This document shows, piece by piece, positions 1-8,135 of a DNA stretch of 64,000 bases. The position numbers and the translations under genes were made by a program. Position 1 is the stretch's first letter; the number at the start of each line of letters is the position of its first letter. The stretch is from an uncultured Lachnospiraceae bacterium (lineage in GTDB: Bacteria; Bacillota; Clostridia; Lachnospirales; Lachnospiraceae). The notes under the pieces were generated by a model. That model worked only from the letters and a program-made list of their open reading frames with translations. It did not search any database and had not been told where the DNA came from. The stretch covers positions 39,207 through 103,206 of the forward strand of contig CAJTVL010000004.1 in the NCBI GenBank assembly GCA_910579425.1. Reading direction: 5' to 3'.

Positions 1-407
1 ATTATCTGCAGGTTGCCAATGTAGGCGACAGCAGGCTTTACATTATAAATGACGGGATCAGACAGATTACCCGGGATCACTCCCTGGTAGAAGAGATGAT
101 ACGTATGGGAGGGATTGACCGGGAGGTGGCGAAGCATCACCCGGATAAGAACATCATCACCAGGGCCATAGGGGGGCTGGATACGGTGGAAATTGACTTT
201 TTTAACGAAGAGTTAAAGGCCGGAGATCTGGTGCTTATGTGCTCTGACGGACTCACGAATATGTTAGAGGATGGGGAGATAAGCCAAATCGCGGGAGAGC
301 GTATTTCCATTGAGGAAAAGGCGAAGAAGCTGATCGAGGCGGCCAACGACCATGGGGGAAAAGATAATATAGCAGTGATATTGATCGATGTATTCGCGAA
401 AGAATGA
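1..407 (+). CDS. prpC: PP2C-family Ser/Thr protein phosphatase, C-terminal part (PrpC/Stp)
   Basis: Partial gene, cut by the left window edge and open in frame from base 3. PrpC is a metal-dependent PP2C phosphatase that reverses phosphorylation by the PASTA kinase encoded next. Visible PP2C motifs are VANVGDSRLY, ITRDHSLVEEM, the metal-binding SDGLTNML and GGKDNIAVIL near the C-terminus, all in the usual order. The stop lies 16 bases before prkC, so the two are almost certainly one operon, as in Bacillus and clostridia. The N-terminal first half, with the first metal-binding aspartate, is outside the window. Identification is firm. Confidence 0.95.
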   Translation, partial: YLQVANVGDSRLYIINDGIRQITRDHSLVEEMIRMGGIDREVAKHHPDKNIITRAIGGLDTVEIDFFNEELKAGDLVLMCSDGLTNMLEDGEISQIAGERISIEEKAKKLIEAANDHGGKDNIAVILIDVFAKE

Positions 408-423
408 CATATAAGAGGTAGAT

Positions 424-2613
424 ATGGTTAAAATAGGAATGATAATTGGAGACAGATATGAAGTTCAGGAGAAAATAGGCACAGGCGGAATGTCTGATGT
501 GTATAGGGCAAAGGATCACAAGCTGAACCGGTTTGTTGCAGTGAAGGTTTTAAAGCAGGAATTCAGTGAGAATGCCAATTTCGTATCCAAATTCAGAGTG
601 GAGGCCCAGGCTGCCGCCGGGCTTGCCCATCCCAATATTGTAAACGTATATGATGTGGGGGAAGAAAACGGCATCTACTATATCGTTATGGAGCTGGTAG
701 AAGGCATCACCCTCAAAAAATATATTGAGAGAAAGGCCCGTCTTTCCGTTAAGGAGGCGGTCAGCATTGCCATTCAAGTGAGTATGGGAATTGAGGCTGC
801 CCACAATAATCATATTATCCACAGAGATATTAAACCTCAGAATATCATTATTTCCAAAGAGGGTAAAGTAAAGGTAACCGATTTTGGGATTGCCAAGGCG
901 GCCACCAGCAATACCATTACTTCCAATGTGATGGGATCGGTACATTATACCTCCCCGGAACAGGCAAGAGGCGGCTATTCCGATGAAAAGAGCGATATTT
1001 ACTCCCTGGGCGTCACCATGTTCGAGATGCTCACGGGACGTGTGCCCTTTAACGGGGAGACCACAGTTGCAATCGCCATCAAACATATCCAGGAGGAGAT
1101 GCCCTCGCCCAGAGAGTATGTTTCCGAAATCCCGGTGAGCGTGGAGCAGATTGTTTTTAAATGCTGTCAGAAGAGCCCGGACCGCAGGTACCAGTCCATG
1201 GGGCAGTTGATCGCGGATTTAAAGAGGTCCCTTATGACGCCGGACGAGGACTTTGTCAAGATGGTGGATCCCAATGAGGAAGGCTCCACCAAAATGATGG
1301 ACAGCAGCGACCGTGAGAAAATCAAACGGCAGGCAAGAAACAGGGACAGCATGGAAGAGGCCATGCATCTGCGCAAGGAAGCGGATATGAAGAAGATTGT
1401 CCGCAGAAAAAGAGAAATTCCTTATGAGCTCGAGGAGGACGAAGACGAGGAAGAGGAAGAGGATGACATAGACGAGACGGAATATGAGGATGAGGAAGAC
1501 GAGGATGAAGATGAGGATTACGATCCCAAGATGGAGCGCATCACCACAGTCCTTGCGGTAGTGGCCGCCATTCTCATCGGGTGTATCGTACTCTTTCTGG
1601 TGGGAAAGGCCCTGGGGCTTTTTGACGGATCGCTGTTCGGAGAAACTACCCAGGAGCAGGAACAGGAAGAGGAAAAAGAACAGGTGGAAATGATAGAGGC
1701 AGTGGGGAAGGATGTGGATGAAGTAAAGGTTGCCCTTCTGAACATCGGCCTGACGCCTGAGATCGAATATGAAGAAAGTATTGAATTTGCCCAGGGGATT
1801 GTAATGAAATCCAGCGTTGCCAAAGGAACCATGGTGGAAGAGGGCTCCAATGTGGTACTCACAGTCAGCGCCGGTTCCGAGGGCGTGAAGGTGGAAGACA
1901 CCATAGGCATGTCCGAGGCGGAGGCTACGGCCACCCTGGGGAAAAGCGGATTTGTTGTAAACAAGACAGAAAGCCACGATCCCTATATCAAGGCAGGAAA
2001 CGTGATCACCCAGTCCCCGGCGGCAGGCTCTAAGGCTCCCAAGGGAACCACGGTAACTTTGACCATCAGCCTGGGGCCGGAAATATCCAAAGTCCAGGTG
2101 CCGGATCTGATGGCCAAAGGGGAGGAGGAGGCCATGGCGCTTCTGGTTGAATCCGGTCTTCAGCTTGGAGCGGTAGGAGAGGTAAATCATGAGGATCCCG
2201 CTCTCACAGGCCTTGTGTGCTATCAGAGCTATTCCGTGGGAACCTATGTGGATGCAGGAACCGTTGTGGACATCAATATCAGCTTGGGGCCTGCCCAGGC
2301 AACCTATCGGTTTATGGAGGCCATTGCCGGGCCTACGCCGGAGGAAGATCCGGCATACCGTGCGGGCACCATGGTAACGGTGACACTGATGGCCGACGAC
2401 GGAACCCAGCTTCTCAGCACCCAGACGGCCTCCTTCCCCATCGAACAGCAGAATATTACGGGGATCAAGAGCCCTACAGGCTATATTCTGTTCCAGTATA
2501 TGAATGTAACGGAGGGAAGCAGCGTGACCAATGAGGACGGCTCTGTCTCCACCATAGAAGGAACCTCTGAGAGCAAGGAAATCAGAAGGCCGATTCAGTT
2601 TATGGAGGAGTGA
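424..2613 (+). CDS. prkC: PASTA-domain Ser/Thr protein kinase PrkC
   Basis: Membrane-bound eukaryotic-type kinase that senses peptidoglycan fragments and signals to growth, division or spore germination. The kinase domain (about residues 10-270) has the glycine loop GTGGMSDVY, lysine K41 in VAVKVLK, catalytic D135 in HRDIKPQN, DFG and the SPEQARG activation segment. Then come a very acidic Glu/Asp-rich juxtamembrane stretch (about 338-368), one transmembrane helix (about 373-398) and three extracellular PASTA repeats (about 422-625). About 100 residues follow the last PASTA repeat, with no domain I recognise. AGAGGT precedes the ATG. The stop overlaps the start of rsgA. Confidence 0.97.
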   Translation: MVKIGMIIGDRYEVQEKIGTGGMSDVYRAKDHKLNRFVAVKVLKQEFSENANFVSKFRVEAQAAAGLAHPNIVNVYDVGEENGIYYIVMELVEGITLKKYIERKARLSVKEAVSIAIQVSMGIEAAHNNHIIHRDIKPQNIIISKEGKVKVTDFGIAKAATSNTITSNVMGSVHYTSPEQARGGYSDEKSDIYSLGVTMFEMLTGRVPFNGETTVAIAIKHIQEEMPSPREYVSEIPVSVEQIVFKCCQKSPDRRYQSMGQLIADLKRSLMTPDEDFVKMVDPNEEGSTKMMDSSDREKIKRQARNRDSMEEAMHLRKEADMKKIVRRKREIPYELEEDEDEEEEEDDIDETEYEDEEDEDEDEDYDPKMERITTVLAVVAAILIGCIVLFLVGKALGLFDGSLFGETTQEQEQEEEKEQVEMIEAVGKDVDEVKVALLNIGLTPEIEYEESIEFAQGIVMKSSVAKGTMVEEGSNVVLTVSAGSEGVKVEDTIGMSEAEATATLGKSGFVVNKTESHDPYIKAGNVITQSPAAGSKAPKGTTVTLTISLGPEISKVQVPDLMAKGEEEAMALLVESGLQLGAVGEVNHEDPALTGLVCYQSYSVGTYVDAGTVVDINISLGPAQATYRFMEAIAGPTPEEDPAYRAGTMVTVTLMADDGTQLLSTQTASFPIEQQNITGIKSPTGYILFQYMNVTEGSSVTNEDGSVSTIEGTSESKEIRRPIQFMEE

Positions 2614-3488
2614 TGCAGGGCAAGATTATCAAGGGGATTGCAGGTTTTTACTATGTTCATACCGCTTTGGGCGTGGCTGAGTGCAAGGCCCGGGGGATTT
2701 TCAGAAAGGATCAGATTAAGCCCTTGGTGGGCGATAATGTGGAAATAGAGCTGACGGCCCGGCAACCCTTAGAAGGGAATATTACCAATATCCTTCCGAG
2801 AAAAAATGTACTGGTACGTCCCGCATCGGCCAATATTGATCAGGCCCTTGTGATTTTTGCCATTCTGCGTCCGGATCCCAATTATAACCTGCTGGATCGT
2901 TTCCTGATCACCATGGAGCAGCGGGAACTTCCTGTGGTGATATGCTTTAACAAAAAAGACATAGCCTCCCCCCAGGAGCTGGCTATGCTGAAGGAAGCCT
3001 ATGGCGGCTGCGGCTATCAGGTTTTGTTTGTGAGCGGCGGTATGGGAGAGGGAACAGAGGAGGTCAGAAGCTGCCTTGCAGGGAAGACCACAGTGCTTGC
3101 AGGCCCCAGCGGAGTGGGGAAGTCTACCCTGATTAACACTCTCCACCCCCAGGCCAATATGGAGGTAGGGGAGATCAGCAGGAAGATCGGCCGGGGGAAA
3201 AATACCACCCGGCACGCGCAGCTTTTTGCGTTAGAAAAAGATACCTATATTATGGATACCCCGGGTTTTACCTCCCTCTATCTTGAAAATGTAGAAAAAG
3301 AAGAGCTGCAGGGGTACTATCCCGAGTTTACGGAATATGAAAAGAACTGCCGTTTCGGCGGCTGCGCCCATATCAGCGAGCCGGTATGCGGGGTGAAGGA
3401 AGCCTTGGCGGAGGGCAGAATCAGCCGGGTGCGCTATGATAATTATGTGATGCTTTATGAAGAACTGAGAAATAAGAAGAAGTATTAG
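2613..3488 (+). CDS. rsgA: Ribosome small-subunit-dependent GTPase RsgA
   Basis: Circularly permuted GTPase that helps late 30S subunit maturation. Visible in order are an N-terminal OB-fold, G4 (FNKKD), the P-loop GPSGVGKSTLIN at about residue 165, G2 around TTRHAQL, G3 (DTPGF) and a C-terminal zinc-binding pattern CRFGGCAHISEPVC. The ATG shares its first base with the prkC stop (TGATG), and GGAGG sits four bases upstream; a GTG one codon earlier is possible but too close to the ribosome site. The prpC-prkC-rsgA order is conserved in Firmicutes; rpe and thiN, often next, are absent because the operon ends at a strong terminator. Confidence 0.96.
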   Translation: MQGKIIKGIAGFYYVHTALGVAECKARGIFRKDQIKPLVGDNVEIELTARQPLEGNITNILPRKNVLVRPASANIDQALVIFAILRPDPNYNLLDRFLITMEQRELPVVICFNKKDIASPQELAMLKEAYGGCGYQVLFVSGGMGEGTEEVRSCLAGKTTVLAGPSGVGKSTLINTLHPQANMEVGEISRKIGRGKNTTRHAQLFALEKDTYIMDTPGFTSLYLENVEKEELQGYYPEFTEYEKNCRFGGCAHISEPVCGVKEALAEGRISRVRYDNYVMLYEELRNKKKY

Positions 3489-3496
3489 ATACTTTA

Positions 3497-3551
3497 CCGT
3501 GAAAGGAATACGGCCCGGGAGAATTGCGGTGTATTCCTTTCACGGTTTTTC
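3497..3551 (+). terminator. Rho-independent terminator of the prpC-prkC-rsgA operon
   Basis: A perfect 15-bp stem (CCGTGAAAGGAATAC and its complement at 3531-3545) with a 19-base loop is followed by TTTTTCT. It lies eight bases after the rsgA stop and separates this operon from the convergent LacI gene. Confidence 0.92.
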
Positions 3552-3600
3552 TGTCTCCGGTTTGGTGGTTATGACTGTTCCGGCTTTTGGTACAAAAGAA

Positions 3601-4581
3601 TCACAGTTTTCTTACGCTGTCGCGAAGAATCAGCTCCGGCCTGATTTTTTGTTTGATAACGGAACGTTCACTTCCTGCGGTCAGCGCTTCGAGAACCGTA
3701 TCGGCTATGGTGCTGCCTACCAGTTGGATGGGCTGAGCCACTGCAGTGACACCCGTAGCCTCGGCCCATGGATGGTCGTCATAGGAAATCAGGCTGACAT
3801 CCTTTGGATAGTTCAAATTCAAATCTCTTAAAGCAGAAATCGTCCATATCGTGCATGCCTCTGCATGACTGAGGATGGCGGTAGGTTTCAAACGGGCAAT
3901 GTCGTCCCGGATCTTATTGCCGCAAGCGCGGTTGAAATCATAGCTCAGTATGTATGTTGGGTCAGGTGTCAGGTTTTTCTCAAGAAAAGCATCGCAGTAA
4001 CCTTTGGCTCGATAATCTTCTCCTTCCACGGCATTATTAAAGGAGAGGATTTTTTTGTGCCCGCATTCCAGGAGGTATTTGACCGCCAGGTATACGCCGT
4101 ACTGGTCGTCAATGATAATGGAATCCAGATTGTCATAAAAATCATTATAAAGCTGTAAAAAATACTGCTTGGAGTTCATAAAAAGCTTCCAGTCTTCTCT
4201 GTCAAAGGAAATTGGGGAAAAAAGGAATGCATCCAGATGATTGGAACGCAGATACCGAATGATCTTTCCACTGGTAAATTGATTGCCGGAAGAGGGAAAG
4301 GTCATAACCTGGTAATCTGTATCTGTCAGCCGGGAATGCATTTCTTCTATTACCTGAAAATAAAATGGATTTTTGAAGTCGTTTACAGCAATTCCAATGG
4401 AATTGCTCCGGTTCTGCTTTAAACTCCGTGCAAGTAAATTGGGGTAGTAATCCATTTCCTTGGCGGTTTTGAGTACCAGCTCCCGGGTCTCGGGCTTTAC
4501 CAGCTCCGGAGACTGGAAAACTCTTGAAACGGTTGCGATCGATACACCTGCAATTCTGGCAACGTCTTTGCTTGTTGGCAT
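3601..4581 (-). CDS. LacI-family transcriptional regulator
   Basis: DNA-binding repressor of the LacI/GalR family, 326 residues (usual length 320-350). The N-terminal helix-turn-helix is clear (KDVARIAGVSIATVSRVF, residues 5-22), followed by the hinge helix (NLLARSLKQ) and a periplasmic-binding-protein-like sugar domain beginning SIGIAVNDFKNPFY. GGAGG lies seven bases before the ATG. It is divergent from the GH32/ABC operon and a palindromic LacI-type operator overlaps that operon's promoter, so it probably represses the operon until a sugar inducer binds. The inducer is unknown; a fructoside is the natural guess from the enzyme. Confidence 0.92.
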   Translation of the reverse strand: MPTSKDVARIAGVSIATVSRVFQSPELVKPETRELVLKTAKEMDYYPNLLARSLKQNRSNSIGIAVNDFKNPFYFQVIEEMHSRLTDTDYQVMTFPSSGNQFTSGKIIRYLRSNHLDAFLFSPISFDREDWKLFMNSKQYFLQLYNDFYDNLDSIIIDDQYGVYLAVKYLLECGHKKILSFNNAVEGEDYRAKGYCDAFLEKNLTPDPTYILSYDFNRACGNKIRDDIARLKPTAILSHAEACTIWTISALRDLNLNYPKDVSLISYDDHPWAEATGVTAVAQPIQLVGSTIADTVLEALTAGSERSVIKQKIRPELILRDSVRKL

Positions 4582-4724
4582 GTAAATCCTCCTTCTATTG
4601 TTTTTTTTATAGAAAATAATGGCTTTTTGCTTTATTTATGTCGTATGCATTATATATCATAACTGTAAAAAAAGAAAGTGTTTTCAAGATTTTTACATTT
4701 TCGATAAAAATAATGAAAAATAGT

Positions 4725-4753
4725 TTGACAACGTTTACATAATGATGTATGAT
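4725..4753 (+). promoter_or_regulatory. Sigma-A promoter of the GH32/ABC operon with overlapping LacI/CcpA-type operator
   Basis: TTGACA (4725-4730), a 17-bp spacer and TATGAT (4748-4753) form a near-consensus promoter. TGACAACGTTTACA (4726-4739) overlaps the -35 and fits the catabolite-responsive/LacI operator consensus TGWNANCGNTNWCA at every defined position. Either the adjacent LacI regulator or CcpA could bind here; the sequence cannot tell which. Confidence 0.8.
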
Positions 4754-4841
4754 GAAATCAGTTTAGAGGAAGGAAAGGGGTCCTTCCTTTACAGGGGAGT
4801 TTTCAGTATAGATTGCATGATTGCAAAGAAAGGAGGAAAAT

Positions 4842-6260
4842 ATGTATTTCAGGCCAAAGGATTCTGTGGCGGGAGATATTATCCCTTTTTACCGGGACGG
4901 TAGCTTTCGGTTGTTTTATCTGAGAGATTACAGAAATGCGGAGAAATACGGAGAAGGTACGCCGTGGCACCTTTTGGAAACAAAGGATTTTGTCCGTTTT
5001 ACCGAAAAGGGAGAGGTGATTTCAAGAGGGGATAAGGAGGAACAGGATCTCTATGTGTACACGGGAAGCGTCTTTGAAAAAGAAAACATAAGTTACATTT
5101 TCTACACGGGATACAATCCATATTTCATGAAACAGGGTAAGCGTCGGGAGGCAGTTATGCTCTCGACCAGCACGGATTTTCAGAAATGGGAAAAACAGGA
5201 GGGCTTTTGTCTCTGTGCTCCGGATTGTTTCGAACCCCATGATTTTCGGGATCCCTTTGTTTTTTTCAATGAAGAGACAGGGGAATACAACATGCTTCTT
5301 GCTGCTCGTCTCAACTACGGCCCGAGCAGGAGGCGGGGATGTACCGCCTTGGCAGTCAGCGATGACCTTCTGCATTGGGAGGTGAGGGAGAAGCCTTTTT
5401 ACAGCCCGAGACTTTATTTCACCCATGAGTGTCCGGATTTGTTCCGGATAGGGGATTGGTGGTATTTGGTGTTTAGTGAATTTACACAGAAATGTGAAAC
5501 ACATTACAGAATGTCCAGGTCCCTGGACGGGCCATGGCTGACACCGGAGTACGACACCTTTGACAATAGGAATTTTTATGCAGCCAAAACGGTTTCGGAC
5601 GGAAAAGACCGATATGTAATCGGCTGGAACCCTACCCATGTGGGTGAGGAGGACTTTGCCGACACGCAGTGGGGCGGCAGTGTTATTGTCCACAGACTTG
5701 TACAGCGGGCGGACGGTCAGTTGTATGTGGCTTTGCCTCAAACGATCAAAGAGGCCTATGGGGCGCCGGTGTGCTGGCAGGAGGGAGCTGTGATTGGAAG
5801 TGTTTCAAAGCTTGGAGAGGGATGGCGGATCGGCCGTCCGGAGGGGTTTAGCAGCCTGGACCTGGGAAAGCTGGAAGAAAACTGCCGCATTTCTTTTCGG
5901 GTGAGTTTTGAAGGGGACTGTAAAATATTCTATCTATATTTAAACAGCGACGAGGATAACGAAGCCGCTTATTATGTTGGGATTGACCTGGTGATGGGGC
6001 GGCTGACCTTTGACCGATGGCCCCGTAAAAGGAGTGATTACCCCTTTATGCTGGAGACGGAGCGTAAAATTCCCGTAGAACCCGGGCAGAGCTATTGCGT
6101 GGATGTGATAAAAGAAGGTTCTGTGCTGGAGGTGTATTTTGATGAAAAGGCCGCCATGAGCGCCAGAATGTATGAGCTTGCTCAGGGAACCTTTGGATTT
6201 GCGACCCAGGTAGGAACGGCGCAGGTCACAGGGCTTGCCTATTTGACGGCAGATGAATAA
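4842..6260 (+). CDS. GH32-family glycoside hydrolase (beta-fructosidase-like)
   Basis: 472-residue, cytoplasmic-looking enzyme (no signal peptide) with the five-bladed propeller signature of GH32: an N-terminal aspartate in VAGDIIPFY (D12, putative nucleophile), RDP at 136-138 (transition-state stabiliser) and ECPDLF with E196 as putative acid/base. A C-terminal beta-sandwich follows from about residue 310. AAGGAGG before ATG 4842 sets the start; an in-frame TTG 21 bases earlier is not supported. The classical WMNDPNG motif is replaced by VAGD, so this is a divergent subgroup and the exact fructoside or fructan substrate is open. It leads the sugar operon. Confidence 0.82.
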   Translation: MYFRPKDSVAGDIIPFYRDGSFRLFYLRDYRNAEKYGEGTPWHLLETKDFVRFTEKGEVISRGDKEEQDLYVYTGSVFEKENISYIFYTGYNPYFMKQGKRREAVMLSTSTDFQKWEKQEGFCLCAPDCFEPHDFRDPFVFFNEETGEYNMLLAARLNYGPSRRRGCTALAVSDDLLHWEVREKPFYSPRLYFTHECPDLFRIGDWWYLVFSEFTQKCETHYRMSRSLDGPWLTPEYDTFDNRNFYAAKTVSDGKDRYVIGWNPTHVGEEDFADTQWGGSVIVHRLVQRADGQLYVALPQTIKEAYGAPVCWQEGAVIGSVSKLGEGWRIGRPEGFSSLDLGKLEENCRISFRVSFEGDCKIFYLYLNSDEDNEAAYYVGIDLVMGRLTFDRWPRKRSDYPFMLETERKIPVEPGQSYCVDVIKEGSVLEVYFDEKAAMSARMYELAQGTFGFATQVGTAQVTGLAYLTADE

Positions 6261-6276
6261 AAGAGGGGGGGCCGCT

Positions 6277-7191
6277 ATGAAAGAAAAGGTGGAGAAAGCT
6301 TTCCGGCGTAACTGGAGATTATATGTGCTGATGTTGCCTGCTGTGCTCTGGCTGATTGTATTTGCTTATATGCCAATGTATGGAATTCTGATTGCTTTTA
6401 AGGATTATAAGGGGAAGCTGGGAATCCTGGGGAGCCCCTGGGCAGAGCCCATCATGAAGCATTTTTCCTCTTTTTTCAGGACAAGTGTGGCCGGAACGGT
6501 GATTTCGAATACTGTTATTTTAAGCTTGCTTACCATTTTGATTTCCTTCCCCGTTCCGATTGTTTTTGCATTGTTATTGAATCAAATAAGAGGCAGCAGA
6601 AAACGCAAACTGGTGCAAACCGTTTCGTACGCGCCTTATTTTGTATCTAATGTGGTAGTGGTAAGTATTATAAGCGTAATTTGCGCTCCCAGCGGTTTCG
6701 TCAATACGATCATTAAGTTTTTTAATGGGGGAGAGGCTTTGTTTCTCACCTCCGCTGCGGAATATTTCAGGACTCTATATATTTCGTCCAATATCTGGCA
6801 GACTATGGGCTTTTCTGCAATCGTTTACATTGCCGCACTGACGGGGATCAGTCAGGACTACTATGAGGCGGCTATTATGGACGGAGCGTCAAAGTTCAAA
6901 AGGATTTTGTATATTGATGTTCCGCTGATTGCACCTACGATTATGGTGATGTTTATACTGTCCATTGGCAATATTATGTCCATAGGCTATGAAAAGGTAT
7001 ATCTGATGCAGAGCGGGACAAATACTGCGGTCAGTGAGATTATTTCTACCTATGTTTATAAGGTGGGCCTTCAGAATGCACAGTTTTCCTTTGCTACGGC
7101 CGTAGGATTGTTTAATGCGGCAGTCAATTTCGGTATTCTGTTGATTGTAAATGCTATATCTAAAAGAACGGCTGATATAAGTATTTTTTAG
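6277..7191 (+). CDS. CUT1-type ABC sugar transporter permease (LplB/MsmF-like)
   Basis: Inner-membrane permease, about 304 residues with six predicted transmembrane helices (first at YVLMLPAVLWLIVFAY). The permease EAA loop, which docks the ATPase, is visible as YYEAAIMDGASKFKRILYIDVPLIAP. A G-rich ribosome site (AGAGGGGGG) precedes ATG 6277; an earlier ATG at 6253 would overlap the upstream gene by eight bases. With the next two genes it forms an importer lacking its own ATPase, as is normal for this family, which shares an MsmX/MsmK-type ATPase encoded elsewhere. Confidence 0.93.
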   Translation: MKEKVEKAFRRNWRLYVLMLPAVLWLIVFAYMPMYGILIAFKDYKGKLGILGSPWAEPIMKHFSSFFRTSVAGTVISNTVILSLLTILISFPVPIVFALLLNQIRGSRKRKLVQTVSYAPYFVSNVVVVSIISVICAPSGFVNTIIKFFNGGEALFLTSAAEYFRTLYISSNIWQTMGFSAIVYIAALTGISQDYYEAAIMDGASKFKRILYIDVPLIAPTIMVMFILSIGNIMSIGYEKVYLMQSGTNTAVSEIISTYVYKVGLQNAQFSFATAVGLFNAAVNFGILLIVNAISKRTADISIF

Positions 7192-7213
7192 GTACGTCAG
7201 GGAGGGATAGTCT

Positions 7214-8122
7214 ATGAAAACAACCAGAAATGGAAAAAGACGGATGAAAAAGACGTGGGGAGACCGGGTCTTTGATCTGGCCAATGCGGTCATTATGGTT
7301 TTTGTATGTGTGGTAATCGCTTATCCGCTCTATTATGTACTGATAGCCTCTTTTACCGATCCGACAATCGTGAATTCCGGAAAGGTACTGTTGTATCCCG
7401 AAAAGATATTTATGGGAGGATACCAGAAGATATTTGAATACCGCCCTATGTGGACAGGATATGCCAATACGATTCTTTATACGGCAAGCGGAACCCTTAC
7501 GGCGCTAATCGCAACGATTCCCTGTGCGTTTGCACTTTCCAGAAAAGAGCTTCTCGGAAGGAAGATATGGAACTTTTTGTTTACCTTTACCATGTTTTTC
7601 GGGGGAGGAATCATTCCTCTGTATCTGATTATTAATGCGGTGGGGATTTATGACACGATTTGGGCTATGGTGCTGCCGACAGCGGTATCCGTGTACAATT
7701 TGATTGTATGCCGTTCTTTTTTTGAATCAAATATTCCGGATGAGCTTTATGATGCATCCAAAATAGACGGAAGCAATGATTTCGACTTTTTTTTCAGAAT
7801 AGTGCTTCCGCTCTCCTCAACGATTATAGCGGTTATGCTGCTTTTCTATGCTACCGCGATCTGGAATTCCTTTATGAATGCGTTGATGTTCATGGGAACC
7901 CAGGATAAGATGCCGCTGCAGGTGATTTTGCGGAATCTGGTCTTGTCGAACCAGACCACGGCGCTGACATCAAGCGGAACAGAAGTGGCGCAGAGGATGA
8001 AAATGGCGGAGCAGCTCAAATATGCGATTATTGTAGTATCTGCATTGCCGCTTTTGGTGGTATATCCGTTCGTTCAGAAGTATTTTGCAAAAGGTGTTTT
8101 AATGGGAGCCGTAAAAGGCTGA
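7214..8122 (+). CDS. CUT1-type ABC sugar transporter permease (LplC/YtcP-like)
   Basis: Second membrane subunit, 302 residues with six predicted helices. The EAA motif is ELYDASKIDGSNDFDFFFRI. GGAGGG lies seven bases upstream of the ATG. The YtcP-like type pairs with LplB-like permeases and large lipoprotein solute-binding proteins, exactly the neighbours seen. The carried substrate is inferred from the GH32 gene in the same operon. Confidence 0.93.
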   Translation: MKTTRNGKRRMKKTWGDRVFDLANAVIMVFVCVVIAYPLYYVLIASFTDPTIVNSGKVLLYPEKIFMGGYQKIFEYRPMWTGYANTILYTASGTLTALIATIPCAFALSRKELLGRKIWNFLFTFTMFFGGGIIPLYLIINAVGIYDTIWAMVLPTAVSVYNLIVCRSFFESNIPDELYDASKIDGSNDFDFFFRIVLPLSSTIIAVMLLFYATAIWNSFMNALMFMGTQDKMPLQVILRNLVLSNQTTALTSSGTEVAQRMKMAEQLKYAIIVVSALPLLVVYPFVQKYFAKGVLMGAVKG

Positions 8123-8135
8123 GAAAGGAGAAGAT

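Noticed and set aside
1219..2190. Long minus-strand frame inside prkC
   Set aside because: It is antisense to clearly coding prkC (kinase C-lobe, acidic stretch, PASTA), low complexity and without a ribosome site.
3499..4422. Plus-strand frames across the LacI gene
   Set aside because: Shadows of the minus-strand LacI gene, which has an unbroken family match.
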